Shown here: piece after piece, positions 36,360-46,221 of the stretch | How positions within the stretch are numbered: position 1 is the stretch's first letter | How the letters are laid out: every line of letters starts with the position of its first letter | Assembly (NCBI GenBank): GCA_934481385.1 | Contig: CAKSPD010000008.1 | Span: 51,611-115,610 of the forward strand | Direction of reading: 5' to 3' | Origin: an uncultured Oscillospiraceae bacterium | GTDB lineage: Bacteria > Bacillota > Clostridia > Oscillospirales > Ruminococcaceae | Length of the DNA: 64,000 nucleotides | Made by a program: the position numbers and the translations under genes | The notes under the pieces: generated by a model | What the model saw: only the letters and a program-made list of their open reading frames with translations | Told to the model about the DNA's origin: nothing | Database searches by the model: none

Positions 36360-37303
36360 AATAATACCCCCATAATTATAACTCTTAATATAACAGACAA
36401 AACAATCATAAGAATTGTTGTCACATACATAAGTCTGTTTGCTTTTATTATATCATCTTTTTCAACAGGTCTTATATTATCGCCTATATACTGTTTTTTA
36501 CAGAGTTTTCCGAAATAAAAGGCATCTCCTGCAAGTCTTACATTCAAAGCTCCCGCACATACTGATTCAGTCTGTGCAGAATTTGGACTTGCATGTTTAA
36601 GTCTGTCACGTTTCCATATTCTATACGCTGATTTTCCGTCATATTTCAGGATAAATGCAGATATTACCATCAGAACGGCAGTAAGTCTTGAAGGAATATA
36701 ATTCAGAACATCATCAAACTTAGCAGAAAATCTTCCGAAATCCTTATATTTTTCGTTTTTATATCCTACCATTGAATCCATTGTATTTACAGATTTATAA
36801 AAAAATCCGAGAACCGCTCCTCCGAATGACATATAAAAAACAGGTGCAGTTACTCCGTCCGAAGTATTTTCCGCAACAGTTTCAATAGTTGCCTTTATAA
36901 CTTCCTCAAAATCAAGAAACTGTGTATCACGTCCGACAATCATCGATACAGCTTTTCTTGATTTTTCAATATCATTTTCCGATACGGCTTTATATACTTT
37001 CATACTTTCAGTTTTAAGGCATTTCGGAGCTATAAGATACCAGCACATTATTGATTCCGCAATAATTCCGAAAACAATATTTATTTTATAGCATAAAAAT
37101 AAAATCAGAAAAGGAACTGCTGTTGATAAAAATATCACTGATAAAGACATCAGAACTCCGCCGATATATAGATTATCAGGAAAAAGTTTTCTCATAATTT
37201 TTTCAAGTTCTGATATAAGATTTCCGATAAGCCTTACAGGGTGCGGAAAATTATAAGGGTCACCGAATATGCAGTCAATAATAAATCCTAAAATTATACT
37301 CAT
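36356..37303 (-). CDS. cbiB: Adenosylcobinamide-phosphate synthase (CbiB)
   Basis: This 315-residue membrane protein joins aminopropanol (phosphate) to adenosylcobyric acid. It starts with the family pattern GFIIDCIFGDPYNFPHPVR and has VAENTSDGVTAPVFY, VNTMDSMVGYKNEKY, SPNSAQTESVCAGAL and several hydrophobic segments. It overlaps both neighbours by four bases and works directly with CobD. Confidence 0.96.
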   Translation of the reverse strand: MSIILGFIIDCIFGDPYNFPHPVRLIGNLISELEKIMRKLFPDNLYIGGVLMSLSVIFLSTAVPFLILFLCYKINIVFGIIAESIMCWYLIAPKCLKTESMKVYKAVSENDIEKSRKAVSMIVGRDTQFLDFEEVIKATIETVAENTSDGVTAPVFYMSFGGAVLGFFYKSVNTMDSMVGYKNEKYKDFGRFSAKFDDVLNYIPSRLTAVLMVISAFILKYDGKSAYRIWKRDRLKHASPNSAQTESVCAGALNVRLAGDAFYFGKLCKKQYIGDNIRPVEKDDIIKANRLMYVTTILMIVLSVILRVIIMGVLF

Positions 37304-38211
37304 ATCTTCTCCCTTATTTTTAAATATTTTCCGTCAAAATCAGCAACAAATCCCCTGCCGTTTGATACCTGATAATCATAAAAAGATTTCTTAGGAAATC
37401 CGTATTTTTCAAAAACTGCCATTATAACTCCTCCATGAACTATAAATGCAGTTTTTCTGTAAGCGTTTTTCATCACATTATAAAAAGCATTACAGCATCT
37501 TTTCTTGAAATTTTCAGAAATTTCACCATTCGGAATTTCTGATTTTCCGTCAATCCAGTTTCGGTAATCAGGATTTTTACAAAGTTCTGAATAATTTTTT
37601 CCTTCAAAAATTCCGAAATCAGTTTCACGCAGATTTTCGTCTATAATTATTTTCTTATCGGGATATATTATTTCTGCCGACTGAATACAGCGTTTAAGCG
37701 GACTTGATACAATATTATTACATTCAGGATAATTTATTTTCATAAGCTCATTTTTACCGGTTTCACATAAATCCTCATCAGTTCTTCCGATATAACGCTT
37801 TTCAAGATTTCCGGTTGTTTTTCCATGACGTATGAATACAACAGGAGTTGTTTTTATAATTTGACCTATTCCGCATGATACTCTTGTAACTGAAACTGAT
37901 TTTTCAGCAATCCAGCAACAAAGCTTTCCTGTATTTTCACGCCATATTCTTTCTGATTTTTCAATCGGAATTATTCCCTCGCCTATAATATCAGAAATTA
38001 TTATTATATCAGGATTTTCAAAGATAGCTTTTTTTATATCATCAATACTGTATTTTTTAGTCAGATATTGAAAATTATATATACATTTTGCATTACTCAA
38101 ATCAGAAATACTGCAATTTTTACCGTTTTTCATATCATTTTCAGAAATTCCATAATAATTTACAGCATATTTTTTCTTTCCCTGATAAGCTCCGCCTGTT
38201 ATCATTATCAA
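37300..38211 (-). CDS. cobC: CobU-like domain (degenerate) fused to alpha-ribazole phosphatase CobC
   Basis: This 303-residue protein has two parts. Residues 1-120 resemble adenosylcobinamide kinase CobU, including the late IISDIIGEGIIPIEKSERIWRE-like segment (residues 71-92), but the P-loop reads GGAYQGKK instead of GGxxxGKS. Kinase activity is therefore doubtful, and an intact CobU is encoded at 38966. Residues 124-303 are a histidine phosphatase with RHG (128-130), a GRTDEDL loop, SSPLKRC, ETDFGIFEG and VHGGVI. This part fits CobC, which removes phosphate from alpha-ribazole phosphate or adenosylcobalamin phosphate. It overlaps both neighbours by four bases. Confidence 0.85.
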   Translation of the reverse strand: MIMITGGAYQGKKKYAVNYYGISENDMKNGKNCSISDLSNAKCIYNFQYLTKKYSIDDIKKAIFENPDIIIISDIIGEGIIPIEKSERIWRENTGKLCCWIAEKSVSVTRVSCGIGQIIKTTPVVFIRHGKTTGNLEKRYIGRTDEDLCETGKNELMKINYPECNNIVSSPLKRCIQSAEIIYPDKKIIIDENLRETDFGIFEGKNYSELCKNPDYRNWIDGKSEIPNGEISENFKKRCCNAFYNVMKNAYRKTAFIVHGGVIMAVFEKYGFPKKSFYDYQVSNGRGFVADFDGKYLKIREKI

Positions 38212-38981
38212 CAGCAGACACCCCTTTCAAAAATATCACAAAGAACTATTGCACCAAGCATCGAAATTTCACATATCTGAAGAAAATAACCTGCCAAATC
38301 TCCCGTAATTCCTCCGAATGTTTTATACGAAAATCTGCGGTAATAAAGAAATACAAGAACTGAAACAACTGTTGTCACAATTCCGCATAAAGTATCTGCA
38401 AAAATAAGTAAGGCAGAACAGATTATATATACTGAAATCAGTACAGCAAGAGTTATTTTCCTGTCAGCAGGTTCGGAAAAACTTTGAAGCGTTCCAGATT
38501 TTTTAGCACATTTCAGCGTAACTGCACCTATTCCGCTTAAAGCTCTTGAAATTATGAAAATTACAGTTACTGATAAAAATGAACTTTCACTGCTTATTTC
38601 AGAAAAAAGTCCGCACTGAACTATAAAATATAAAGCAAGTCCGATTAAAGCAAATGCTCCCACTCTGGAATCTTTCATAATTTCAAGCTTTTTTTCACGT
38701 TCTGCATATGAATATTTTGCATCAAGAACATCACAGAAACCATCAAGATGTATTCCGCCCGTTATAATTACCGGAACTGCAACGGATATTACAGAGTATA
38801 AAAGTGTTCCCACCTGAAAATACAGACAGAAAGCCCCCCACAGATATTCACATATTCCGATAACAAGTCCTATCACAGAGAAAAAGCAGAGCGAATATCT
38901 GTGATTTTCCTCATTCCATTCAATTTTCGGAACAGGTATTCTTGAATACATTGCAAATGCTGAAATCAAAGATTTAAGCAT
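38208..38981 (-). CDS. cobS: Adenosylcobinamide-GDP ribazoletransferase (cobalamin synthase)
   Basis: This 257-residue membrane protein joins adenosylcobinamide-GDP with alpha-ribazole. It begins SAFAMYSRIPVPKIEW as in CobS. It has the conserved GGIHLDGFCDVLDA metal-binding motif and SRVGAFALIGLAL, with about six membrane segments. ATG 38981 has AAAGGGGG upstream; a longer frame is less likely. It overlaps the end of cobU by 16 bases. Confidence 0.95.
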   Translation of the reverse strand: MLKSLISAFAMYSRIPVPKIEWNEENHRYSLCFFSVIGLVIGICEYLWGAFCLYFQVGTLLYSVISVAVPVIITGGIHLDGFCDVLDAKYSYAEREKKLEIMKDSRVGAFALIGLALYFIVQCGLFSEISSESSFLSVTVIFIISRALSGIGAVTLKCAKKSGTLQSFSEPADRKITLAVLISVYIICSALLIFADTLCGIVTTVVSVLVFLYYRRFSYKTFGGITGDLAGYFLQICEISMLGAIVLCDIFERGVCC

Positions 38982-39499
38982 ATTTTTTCCCCCTTTAAAA
39001 AAACCGGTATTCCGTAAACACATTCTATAACAATATCAGAAAATTCTGCAATTTTGGAGTTTATTATTCCAAGATTTTTTATATATTCTGCTGTTCCGCA
39101 GTCATAATTCATTCCGTCATTCCCGACATTGTTTGAAACTATTACAAGCAGACTGCATGTTTCAGAAAGCTTTTTTATTCCTGAAATTATCTTTTCACAG
39201 GAACTGAATATTTTATTCTCATCTGAAAACATTTCATTTGCACAGAGATTTCCCATACATTCAACAAGAACTCCTGAATTTTCAGGAATATCAATATCAT
39301 TAATATCTGTATATTTTTCAATCGTATCAAAACCTTTTCCGTTTCTGATTTTGCGGTGACGTTCTATTGCCTGATGTGCCTCATCTCCGTATGGAATCAT
39401 AGTTGCAATATAGAATTTCTTACCCTTGAATTTATCAAAGAAACTTTCTGCAAGTGAAGATTTTCCGCATTTTGAACCACCCGTAATCAATATAAGCAT
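38966..39499 (-). CDS. cobU: Adenosylcobinamide kinase / guanylyltransferase
   Basis: This 177-residue bifunctional enzyme phosphorylates adenosylcobinamide and transfers GMP to it. It has an intact P-loop GGSKCGKSS (residues 7-15), the family pattern FYIATMIPYGDE, the guanylyl-acceptor region ERHRKIRNGKGFDTIE, and VIVSNNVGN, where an EVG is more usual. It shares one base with the cobT stop codon. Confidence 0.94.
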   Translation of the reverse strand: MLILITGGSKCGKSSLAESFFDKFKGKKFYIATMIPYGDEAHQAIERHRKIRNGKGFDTIEKYTDINDIDIPENSGVLVECMGNLCANEMFSDENKIFSSCEKIISGIKKLSETCSLLVIVSNNVGNDGMNYDCGTAEYIKNLGIINSKIAEFSDIVIECVYGIPVFLKGEKICLNL

Positions 39500-40530
39500 T
39501 AAAATTCAACATACCTTTCCATCGGAAGATTTTCAAATTTATGCGATGAATTGTATACAGACAATGCACCGTCAAGCATAGGCAGAAGAAATATTCCGCC
39601 TGTACCCTCTCCAAGACAAAGACCTGCATCAATTATTGGTCTGAGTCCGATTGCATCAAGAATAAGTTTTCCTGCCGGTTCTCTTGAAACATGTGAACAC
39701 AGCATAAAATTCTTTGATTCAGGATTTATTCTGTATGCAAGAAGTGCCGAAACAGCAGATATTACACCGTCTATAACTATCGGAATATGATGAACTGCCC
39801 CGCCAAGAAATAATCCTGTCATTCCTGCAATATCAAATCCGCCAAGTTTTGAAAGAATATCAATCGGATTATCCTTTTCAGGAGAATTTATTTCTATCGC
39901 CCTTTTTATGATTTCAATTTTATGCTGAAATCTTTCTTCATCAAGTCCCGAACCTTTTCCCGTTACCAGTTCAGGAGATTTTCCGAGAAGTACAGATGCA
40001 ACAGCACTTGATGTAGTTGTATTGCCTATTCCCATTTCGCCAGTAACTATAATATCAGCACCTTTGTTTTTAAGTTCTCCAGCAATATCAGTTCCGACAG
40101 AAATCGCTTTAAGTGCCTGTTCTGAAGTCATAGCAGGTTCATATGATATATTTTTTGTGCCGTATGCAATTTTCTTATTAATCAGTGATTTATTATCAAC
40201 ATCGGAATTTATTCCAATATCGACTGCAATTACTTCAGTATTGAAAACATCTGCAATTTTATTTATATTTGAACTTCCGTCAGCAATTGCATTTGCTACT
40301 ATTGCAGTAACTTCACTGCCTGTCTGTGTGACGTTTTCGCATACAACACCATTATCTGCACACATGATCACAGCAAAACGCTTGTCAAGCTTTACATCAG
40401 GAGTGCCTGAAATTCCTGCAATCTGCGTTATATATTCTTCAAGCAGTCCAAGACTTTTAAGCGGTTTTGCTATACTGTTCCAGCGTCTGCGGGATTTCTG
40501 CATTGATTCAGAATCAAGAGATGTTTTCAT
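39499..40530 (-). CDS. cobT: Nicotinate-nucleotide-dimethylbenzimidazole phosphoribosyltransferase
   Basis: This 343-residue enzyme activates the lower-ligand base to alpha-ribazole phosphate. It has the family segments ADNGVVCENVTQTGSEVT, GEMGIGNTTTSSAVASVLLG, GGFDIAGMTGLFLGG and the catalytic-glutamate region GLCLGEGTGG. No dimethylbenzimidazole synthesis gene (bluB or bza) is in the window, so the base may come from elsewhere. It overlaps cbiA by 17 bases. Confidence 0.96.
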   Translation of the reverse strand: MKTSLDSESMQKSRRRWNSIAKPLKSLGLLEEYITQIAGISGTPDVKLDKRFAVIMCADNGVVCENVTQTGSEVTAIVANAIADGSSNINKIADVFNTEVIAVDIGINSDVDNKSLINKKIAYGTKNISYEPAMTSEQALKAISVGTDIAGELKNKGADIIVTGEMGIGNTTTSSAVASVLLGKSPELVTGKGSGLDEERFQHKIEIIKRAIEINSPEKDNPIDILSKLGGFDIAGMTGLFLGGAVHHIPIVIDGVISAVSALLAYRINPESKNFMLCSHVSREPAGKLILDAIGLRPIIDAGLCLGEGTGGIFLLPMLDGALSVYNSSHKFENLPMERYVEF

Positions 40531-41836
40531 TGTATTTCATACACTTCCTTACAAAATTTACTGCAATATCGGGATTTGAATAAAAATAAATATGCGGAAA
40601 TCCCATATAATAATTTTCTCCCGAATGAATACATTTCCACGTTTTTCCGTTTGAAAGTTTTTCGGCTGTGAAATCTTCCCCGCATTCAGTACTGTCCCAG
40701 TAATGAAATTCATGTGCAGGAAAAATCTCACCCTTTTTACAGAAAATATTATCTTTTTCTGCTTTAAGATTTATATATCCGAAACGCTGTAATCTTTCTG
40801 TCTTAAAAGCTTTCGCAGGAATTATTCCGACTCCTCTGTATTTCCCGATATATTCATTAAGATACATAAATCCGCCACATTCCGCAATTATCGGAATATT
40901 TTTTTTATATGCTGATTTTATATCTGAAATCATTGACTTGTTTTCAGAAAGTTTTTCTGCATAAATTTCGGGATACCCTCCGCTTAAAATTATTCCTGAT
41001 ATATTTTCAGGCAGTTTTTTATCATTGAGCGGAGAAAAATATTTTATCTTACAGCCAAGTCGTTCAAGAATATCAATATTATCAGGATATATAAAAGAAA
41101 AAGCCTTGTCCCTTGCAACTGCAATTTCAATATCGGATATTTTTTTTATATCAATATCATCAAAAACAGGAAAATCCATATTATCTGATAAATTCAGAAG
41201 TTTTTGAATATCAATAGTCTTTTCAGCAGTTTCTCCAAGAATTTCAAGTTTTTCATTTATTTTTTCCATATCAGAAGAAAGTCCGAGATTACGGCTTTCT
41301 ATAACAGCATTACTGCAATACGGAAAATATCCGAAAAATTCAGTATCAAGTTCAGTACAAAGCGATTTTACATAATCTTTAAGACTTTCAGGGAGTCTGT
41401 TGAAAATAAATCCCTTTATATTATTGGGCTTTCTGTATTCAAGAAAACCTTTCATAACTGCCCCGATTGATGTACTCATTCCCTTGCAGTTTATAACTAT
41501 CACAACAGGAATATTAAGTTTCTGTGAGATTTCATATGATGATGCTTTACCGTTTATACCGTCATAAAATCCCATTACACCCTCAACAACTGAAATCTCT
41601 CCTCTGCTGTTTCTTGAAAAAAGATATTTCAATATATTGTCATCACAGAAAAAGCTGTCAAGATTACGGGAATCTATTCCGATAACTTCACGATGAAACA
41701 TAGGGTCTATATAGTCACAACCGCATTTGAATGATACCGGATTTATATTTTTATTCAATAAGGCTTTCAATACGGCACATACAACAGATGTTTTTCCGCA
41801 ACCGCTGTTTGTGCCTGCAATCATAAAGCGTTTCAA
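40514..41836 (-). CDS. cbiA: Cobyrinate a,c-diamide synthase
   Basis: This 440-residue glutamine-dependent enzyme amidates the a and c side chains of cobyrinate. The N-terminal ATP-binding domain has AGTNSGCGKTSV and FKCGCDYIDPMFH. The C-terminal glutaminase domain has GGYPEIYA, the nucleophile in AECGGFMYL, and FPHIYFYSNP. The order relative to CobK-CbiE-CbiT agrees with the anaerobic pathway. It overlaps the previous gene by four bases. Confidence 0.95.
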   Translation of the reverse strand: MKRFMIAGTNSGCGKTSVVCAVLKALLNKNINPVSFKCGCDYIDPMFHREVIGIDSRNLDSFFCDDNILKYLFSRNSRGEISVVEGVMGFYDGINGKASSYEISQKLNIPVVIVINCKGMSTSIGAVMKGFLEYRKPNNIKGFIFNRLPESLKDYVKSLCTELDTEFFGYFPYCSNAVIESRNLGLSSDMEKINEKLEILGETAEKTIDIQKLLNLSDNMDFPVFDDIDIKKISDIEIAVARDKAFSFIYPDNIDILERLGCKIKYFSPLNDKKLPENISGIILSGGYPEIYAEKLSENKSMISDIKSAYKKNIPIIAECGGFMYLNEYIGKYRGVGIIPAKAFKTERLQRFGYINLKAEKDNIFCKKGEIFPAHEFHYWDSTECGEDFTAEKLSNGKTWKCIHSGENYYMGFPHIYFYSNPDIAVNFVRKCMKYNENIS

Positions 41837-43737
41837 TTTTTTACTCCTTTAATTATAAATACGGGATTTTCTGCACTCAGCATAGTGTGAGAACCTGTTT
41901 TTCTTGTTCTTGTAACAGAAATCTGAACTGTTTCGGCTGAAAATCCAAAAGACTCAAAAGCCTTTAAAGCCTGATTGACTGTTTCAAGTGATACTGCTGT
42001 TATAATTACGTCAGCAAGGGGATTTTTTCTGTATACAACTTCAAGAATTTCGGGAATTTTTCCTGATGACCCGCCTATAAATACTTTATCAGGAGTTTCA
42101 GGATTTTCGATAAAATCCATAATATCTCCATGTATTATTTTAATATTATCGCACTTGAATTTTTTAGAATTTAATTCAGTAAGATTTACTGCATCAGGAT
42201 TTTTGTCAATAGAATATACTTTTCCGTCAGCACACTGCAAAGCCATTTCAACTGATACCGAACCCGTTCCACAGCCTATATCCCAGCATATACTGTCTGA
42301 ATTTATTTCAAGCTTTGAAATTACAACTGAACGTATTTCTGATTTTGTCATTGGAACTTTTTCACGAATAAATTCATTATCTGGTATTCCAGAGCGTTTT
42401 GACTTTTCATAATGCGGATTTTCTGTAATCAGAACTGAAAGTCTGCCAAATTCACATTCTGAAAAATCACATGGATTTCCGGAATAAATTTTTTCATCTT
42501 CATATCCGAGATTTTCACCAATATATATTTTTATATCCTGCATATTCCAGTCACAGAGAATTTTGCAGAATTTTTCTGCCGGAATGTTTCCTCCGAGAAG
42601 AAAAAAACAGTATTCATTTGAAACAACATTTATTATTATGTTGTCTTGTTTTCCATGAAGGCTTATAAATTTCACATTCTGCCATGGTTTTTTTATCTTA
42701 CTGCAAAAATATACAGGTGAAGAAATTCCGCTTATTATCTCTGTATCAAAATCACTGAGCTTTTTAAGAAGTTTTTCCGTACCGCTGTAAAATCCGCAAT
42801 CTCCTGACATAAGAACTGCTGTTTTTTTATAATCTGATTTTACTATAAAATCATATATATCATCTGTTATATATGATTTAAAGCATATTTTTTCAAGATT
42901 TTCAAATGGTTTCAGCATACGCTCTGCACCTATAAGGACATCAGAATTATTTATGCAGTCAGAAGCCTCTTTTGTGAGAGTTTTAAAGCCCTCCATACCT
43001 GTGCCGATTATATATATTTTCTTTGATAAAATACTCTTTACTTCATCAAATGAATATCCCGTTTCGGCAGGTCTTTTTACAGTAATCATTTCTGTATTGC
43101 ATATGCGACAGGCATCTGCCTTTTCGGGATACCCTCCGTTCTTACCGCTTTCCTTTGTGACAAGTATCTGAGAATTATATTTTCTGATATGATTTATATT
43201 ATCCTCAACACTGAAATGACCGTCACCGGATATTACTTTTTCAAATCCGAGATTCAAGGCATCATCAGCATTGATTACCCTTACCGCAAGACGCTTTTTA
43301 TAATTAATTACATTTTTATATTTTGAAAGATTTTTTATTCCTGTTGCAATAAGTGCATTTTTATCACATTTATTCAGATAATCAACAGCTTCTGAAATAC
43401 TGTTTACAGCTTTTCCATAAATTTCAGACTTTTCACGAATAAGCCTTATATATTTCGCATCTGTTTTACAACAGGCTTTTTTTATATTTTCAGTTACTTC
43501 AACAGCATAAGGGTGTGTTGCATCAATTACAAGATTTATATTGTTTTCAGATATATATTCACTAATCTGCAAATCATCAAGTTTTCCGCAAATTACATTT
43601 ATATATTCAAGTTCAGAAAGTATTTCCGCACCGTATTCAGTAGCAGTACTTACTGTTGCATATATTTTATTTTTATTGCAAAATTCAGCAAGTTCCCTGC
43701 CTTCAGTAGTTCCGCCGAAAATAAGAATATTATTCAT
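41833..43737 (-). CDS. cobK-cbiE-cbiT: CobK-CbiE-CbiT three-domain fusion (precorrin-6 reductase and precorrin-6/7 methyltransferase-decarboxylase)
   Basis: 634 residues from ATG 43737 (AAGAGG upstream). Residues 1-238 are CobK/CbiJ: ILIFGGTTEGRELA and VIDATHPYA. Residues 240-435 are CbiE, a tetrapyrrole methylase: YIIGTGMEGF, GAERML and LMSGDCGFYSGTEKLL. Residues 453-634 are CbiT, a class I SAM methyltransferase with DIGCGTGSVSVEMA (486-499). Together they reduce (cobalt-)precorrin-6A, methylate C5 and C15, and remove the C12 acetate carboxyl. CbiE-CbiT fusions (CobL) are common; adding CobK is rarer. It overlaps its upstream neighbour by eight bases. Confidence 0.93.
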   Translation of the reverse strand: MNNILIFGGTTEGRELAEFCNKNKIYATVSTATEYGAEILSELEYINVICGKLDDLQISEYISENNINLVIDATHPYAVEVTENIKKACCKTDAKYIRLIREKSEIYGKAVNSISEAVDYLNKCDKNALIATGIKNLSKYKNVINYKKRLAVRVINADDALNLGFEKVISGDGHFSVEDNINHIRKYNSQILVTKESGKNGGYPEKADACRICNTEMITVKRPAETGYSFDEVKSILSKKIYIIGTGMEGFKTLTKEASDCINNSDVLIGAERMLKPFENLEKICFKSYITDDIYDFIVKSDYKKTAVLMSGDCGFYSGTEKLLKKLSDFDTEIISGISSPVYFCSKIKKPWQNVKFISLHGKQDNIIINVVSNEYCFFLLGGNIPAEKFCKILCDWNMQDIKIYIGENLGYEDEKIYSGNPCDFSECEFGRLSVLITENPHYEKSKRSGIPDNEFIREKVPMTKSEIRSVVISKLEINSDSICWDIGCGTGSVSVEMALQCADGKVYSIDKNPDAVNLTELNSKKFKCDNIKIIHGDIMDFIENPETPDKVFIGGSSGKIPEILEVVYRKNPLADVIITAVSLETVNQALKAFESFGFSAETVQISVTRTRKTGSHTMLSAENPVFIIKGVKN

Positions 43738-44455
43738 GATTTTTATAACCTCTTGGCGTAACCATTCTGCCATTTATAATTTTTGTTTCGCTGTTTCCGA
43801 TAAATACTGTTGTAAACATATCAACAGAAGTATTTCTGAGTTCAGAAAGAGTAAGTATTCTGCTTTCCTGTCCGTCACGTCCGATATTACGGACAATTCC
43901 GCATACAGTATCAGGATTTTTGTATTTCATCATAATATCACATGCTTTTGAAAGATAGTCGCCACGCTTTTTTGATGACGGATTATAAAGAACCATTACA
44001 AAATCAGCATATGATGCGTATTCAACACGCTTTATTATTTTATCCCATGGAGTCAGCAAATCAGAAAGACTTATAACTGCAAAATCATGTCCGAGAGGTG
44101 AACCGAGTACAGCTCCGCCTGAAAGTGCAGATGTTACACCCGAAACTATTTCTATATCAACATCAGGATAATTAACGCTTAATTCAAAAGCAAGTCCTGC
44201 CATTCCATAGACTGATGAATCACCACTGCATACAATAGCTACTGTCTGAGTTCCTGCGTTTTCAAGAGCATATATTACACGTTCTCTCTCCTGTTTCATT
44301 CCTGTTGAATAATACTTTTTATCAGGAAAATATTTTTTAAGTATATCAGTATAAGCTGTATATCCTACAATAATATCACTTTTGAGAATGACTCTTTCAG
44401 CCTCAACAGTCATATTTTCACGGCTTCCCGAACCAAATCCGACTACATAAAGCAT
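43730..44455 (-). CDS. cbiH: Precorrin-3B / cobalt-precorrin-3 C17-methyltransferase
   Basis: This 241-residue tetrapyrrole methylase contracts the ring and methylates C17. It has the SAM-binding pattern VVGFGSGSRENMT, IVGYTAYTD, IVCSGDSSVYGMAGL, GVTSALSGGAVLGSPLGHDF and VLYNPSSKKR, all typical of CobJ/CbiH. It abuts cbiG and overlaps the CobK fusion gene. Confidence 0.95.
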   Translation of the reverse strand: MLYVVGFGSGSRENMTVEAERVILKSDIIVGYTAYTDILKKYFPDKKYYSTGMKQERERVIYALENAGTQTVAIVCSGDSSVYGMAGLAFELSVNYPDVDIEIVSGVTSALSGGAVLGSPLGHDFAVISLSDLLTPWDKIIKRVEYASYADFVMVLYNPSSKKRGDYLSKACDIMMKYKNPDTVCGIVRNIGRDGQESRILTLSELRNTSVDMFTTVFIGNSETKIINGRMVTPRGYKNHE

Positions 44456-45478
44456 TTATAAAATTCTCCTTTCAAAATCAATATCTGTTTCACGTTCAGA
44501 AAGTGCAAATGTAACGCCGTTACAGGATTGCTTTTTAATTATCAGACGATTTCCGCCAATTACTGCACTTCTTTCACATACATTGTCTGTTCCTGTCTGT
44601 TTAAATACAAAATCAGAACCCGAAAAAATTCCCTCAACTTCCATAAGTTCAGACGAACTGTAAAAATTAAGCGGAATATTATATTTTCTGCTGAAATTTA
44701 TTATTGCTGTTTCATTTTTTTTAATATCTATCGTTGAAATACAGAAAACTCTGTTTATATCAATATTATTTTTTTCAAGCATATCAAGAATAAAATTTTC
44801 AAAAATATCCGAATCAGTATTTTTTTTACAGCCTGTTCCGATTACAAATTTTTTCGGAATAAGATTAAGTGTATTTTTGAAAATATTCTTTTCAGAATCA
44901 GCTATGCAGATACCATATTCACAGGTTTTATCATTTTCAGAAAGTTCATCAGAAATATTTTTAAACGGATATTCAGAATAAAATCCGATTTTATTTCCTT
45001 TAAGAACTTCAACTGCTATAATCTTTGCAATATTAATATCACATATATGCAGACCGTTTGCCCTTGCAAATGTATCAGGGGAAAATTTCTTTCCTGTATC
45101 CGTTGCAGTAGTTATAACAGGAACAGCTTTTATTATATCAGCCGTAATTTCAGCAAGTATGTTTGCACCTCCGATATGCCCCGATAAAACAGAAACAGCA
45201 AAAGTTCCGTTTTCATCAACAGCAATCACAGCAGGGTCATATTGTTTTGATTTTATAAAAGGTGCAATACATCTTACTGCAATTCCAACGGCACAGATAA
45301 AAATTATTCCGTCATATCTATAAAAGATTTCTTCTGTCAGTTCAGATAATTTTTCAAAAACCACAGAATTTTCAGACGGATATTTTACAAATGAGTAACG
45401 TTCACATTCAAGCTTTTCTGATATTTTTTCAGATATTCTGTTTCCGTTACGGGTAACTGAAATTACTGCAATCCGCAT
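44456..45478 (-). CDS. cbiG: Cobalt-precorrin-5A hydrolase
   Basis: This 340-residue enzyme opens the delta-lactone of cobalt-precorrin-5A, a step specific to the anaerobic pathway. Visible features are FICAVGIAVRCIAPFIKSKQ, AVDENGTFAVSVLSGHIGGAN and, in the C-terminal domain, VIGTGCKKN and FYSSSELMEVEG. It overlaps cbiF by 16 bases. Confidence 0.94.
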   Translation of the reverse strand: MRIAVISVTRNGNRISEKISEKLECERYSFVKYPSENSVVFEKLSELTEEIFYRYDGIIFICAVGIAVRCIAPFIKSKQYDPAVIAVDENGTFAVSVLSGHIGGANILAEITADIIKAVPVITTATDTGKKFSPDTFARANGLHICDINIAKIIAVEVLKGNKIGFYSEYPFKNISDELSENDKTCEYGICIADSEKNIFKNTLNLIPKKFVIGTGCKKNTDSDIFENFILDMLEKNNIDINRVFCISTIDIKKNETAIINFSRKYNIPLNFYSSSELMEVEGIFSGSDFVFKQTGTDNVCERSAVIGGNRLIIKKQSCNGVTFALSERETDIDFERRIL

Positions 45479-46221
45479 TTTCTGAACTCCGTTTCAAAAT
45501 TTTTGTCATAAAGCTTTGAAAGTGAATAATCATCGCCAAGAAAATTTCCGACTGCAACAAGTGCAGTTTTAGTAATATTGTTTGCCTTTGCTGTTTCCGC
45601 AAGTTCAGAAACTTTACAGCGTAAAATTTTTTCATCACTCCATGTAGCCTTATATACTATTGCAGAAGGAGTTTCAGGGCTGTAACCGCCTTTTATAAGC
45701 TCTGCGGAAAGTTCTTTAAGCATACCCGTACTCAGAAAGATAATCATTGTAGAACCATGTACAGCAAGCTTTGAAATCTGTTCAGATTCCGGAACAGGTG
45801 TACGTCCTGCCATTCGTGTTATTATTACAGTCTGTGAAACATCAGGGAGAGTATATTCCGCTTTAAGAGATGATGCCATTCCGCAGAATGAACTCACTCC
45901 GGGGCATACTTTATATTCTATTCCGAGAGAATCAAGACGGTCAAACTGTTCACGCACAGCACCATAAAGACAAGAATCTCCCGTGTGAAGTCTTACTGTC
46001 ATTTTTCCTGATTTTTCAGCCTTTTCCATAACATCTATAACTTCATCGAGATTCATATATGCACTGTTATATATTTCACATTCAGGTTTTGCATATTCAA
46101 GAAGTTCAGGATTTACAAGCGAACCTGCATATATGATAACATCAGCCTGCTGAAGAAGTTTTGCACCTCTTACTGTTATAAGGTCAGATGCTCCGCAACC
46201 TGCACCAACAAAATTAACCAT
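45463..46221 (-). CDS. cbiF: Precorrin-4 / cobalt-precorrin-4 C11-methyltransferase
   Basis: This 252-residue tetrapyrrole methylase methylates C11. It has FVGAGCGASDLITVRG, YAGSLVNPELL, HTGDSCLYGAVREQ, PGVSSFCGMASSL and TRMAGRTPVPE, all standard for CobM/CbiF. ATG 46221 has GGAGG eight bases upstream. It overlaps the CbiL-CbiD gene by eight bases. Confidence 0.96.
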   Translation of the reverse strand: MVNFVGAGCGASDLITVRGAKLLQQADVIIYAGSLVNPELLEYAKPECEIYNSAYMNLDEVIDVMEKAEKSGKMTVRLHTGDSCLYGAVREQFDRLDSLGIEYKVCPGVSSFCGMASSLKAEYTLPDVSQTVIITRMAGRTPVPESEQISKLAVHGSTMIIFLSTGMLKELSAELIKGGYSPETPSAIVYKATWSDEKILRCKVSELAETAKANNITKTALVAVGNFLGDDYSLSKLYDKNFETEFRKCGLQ

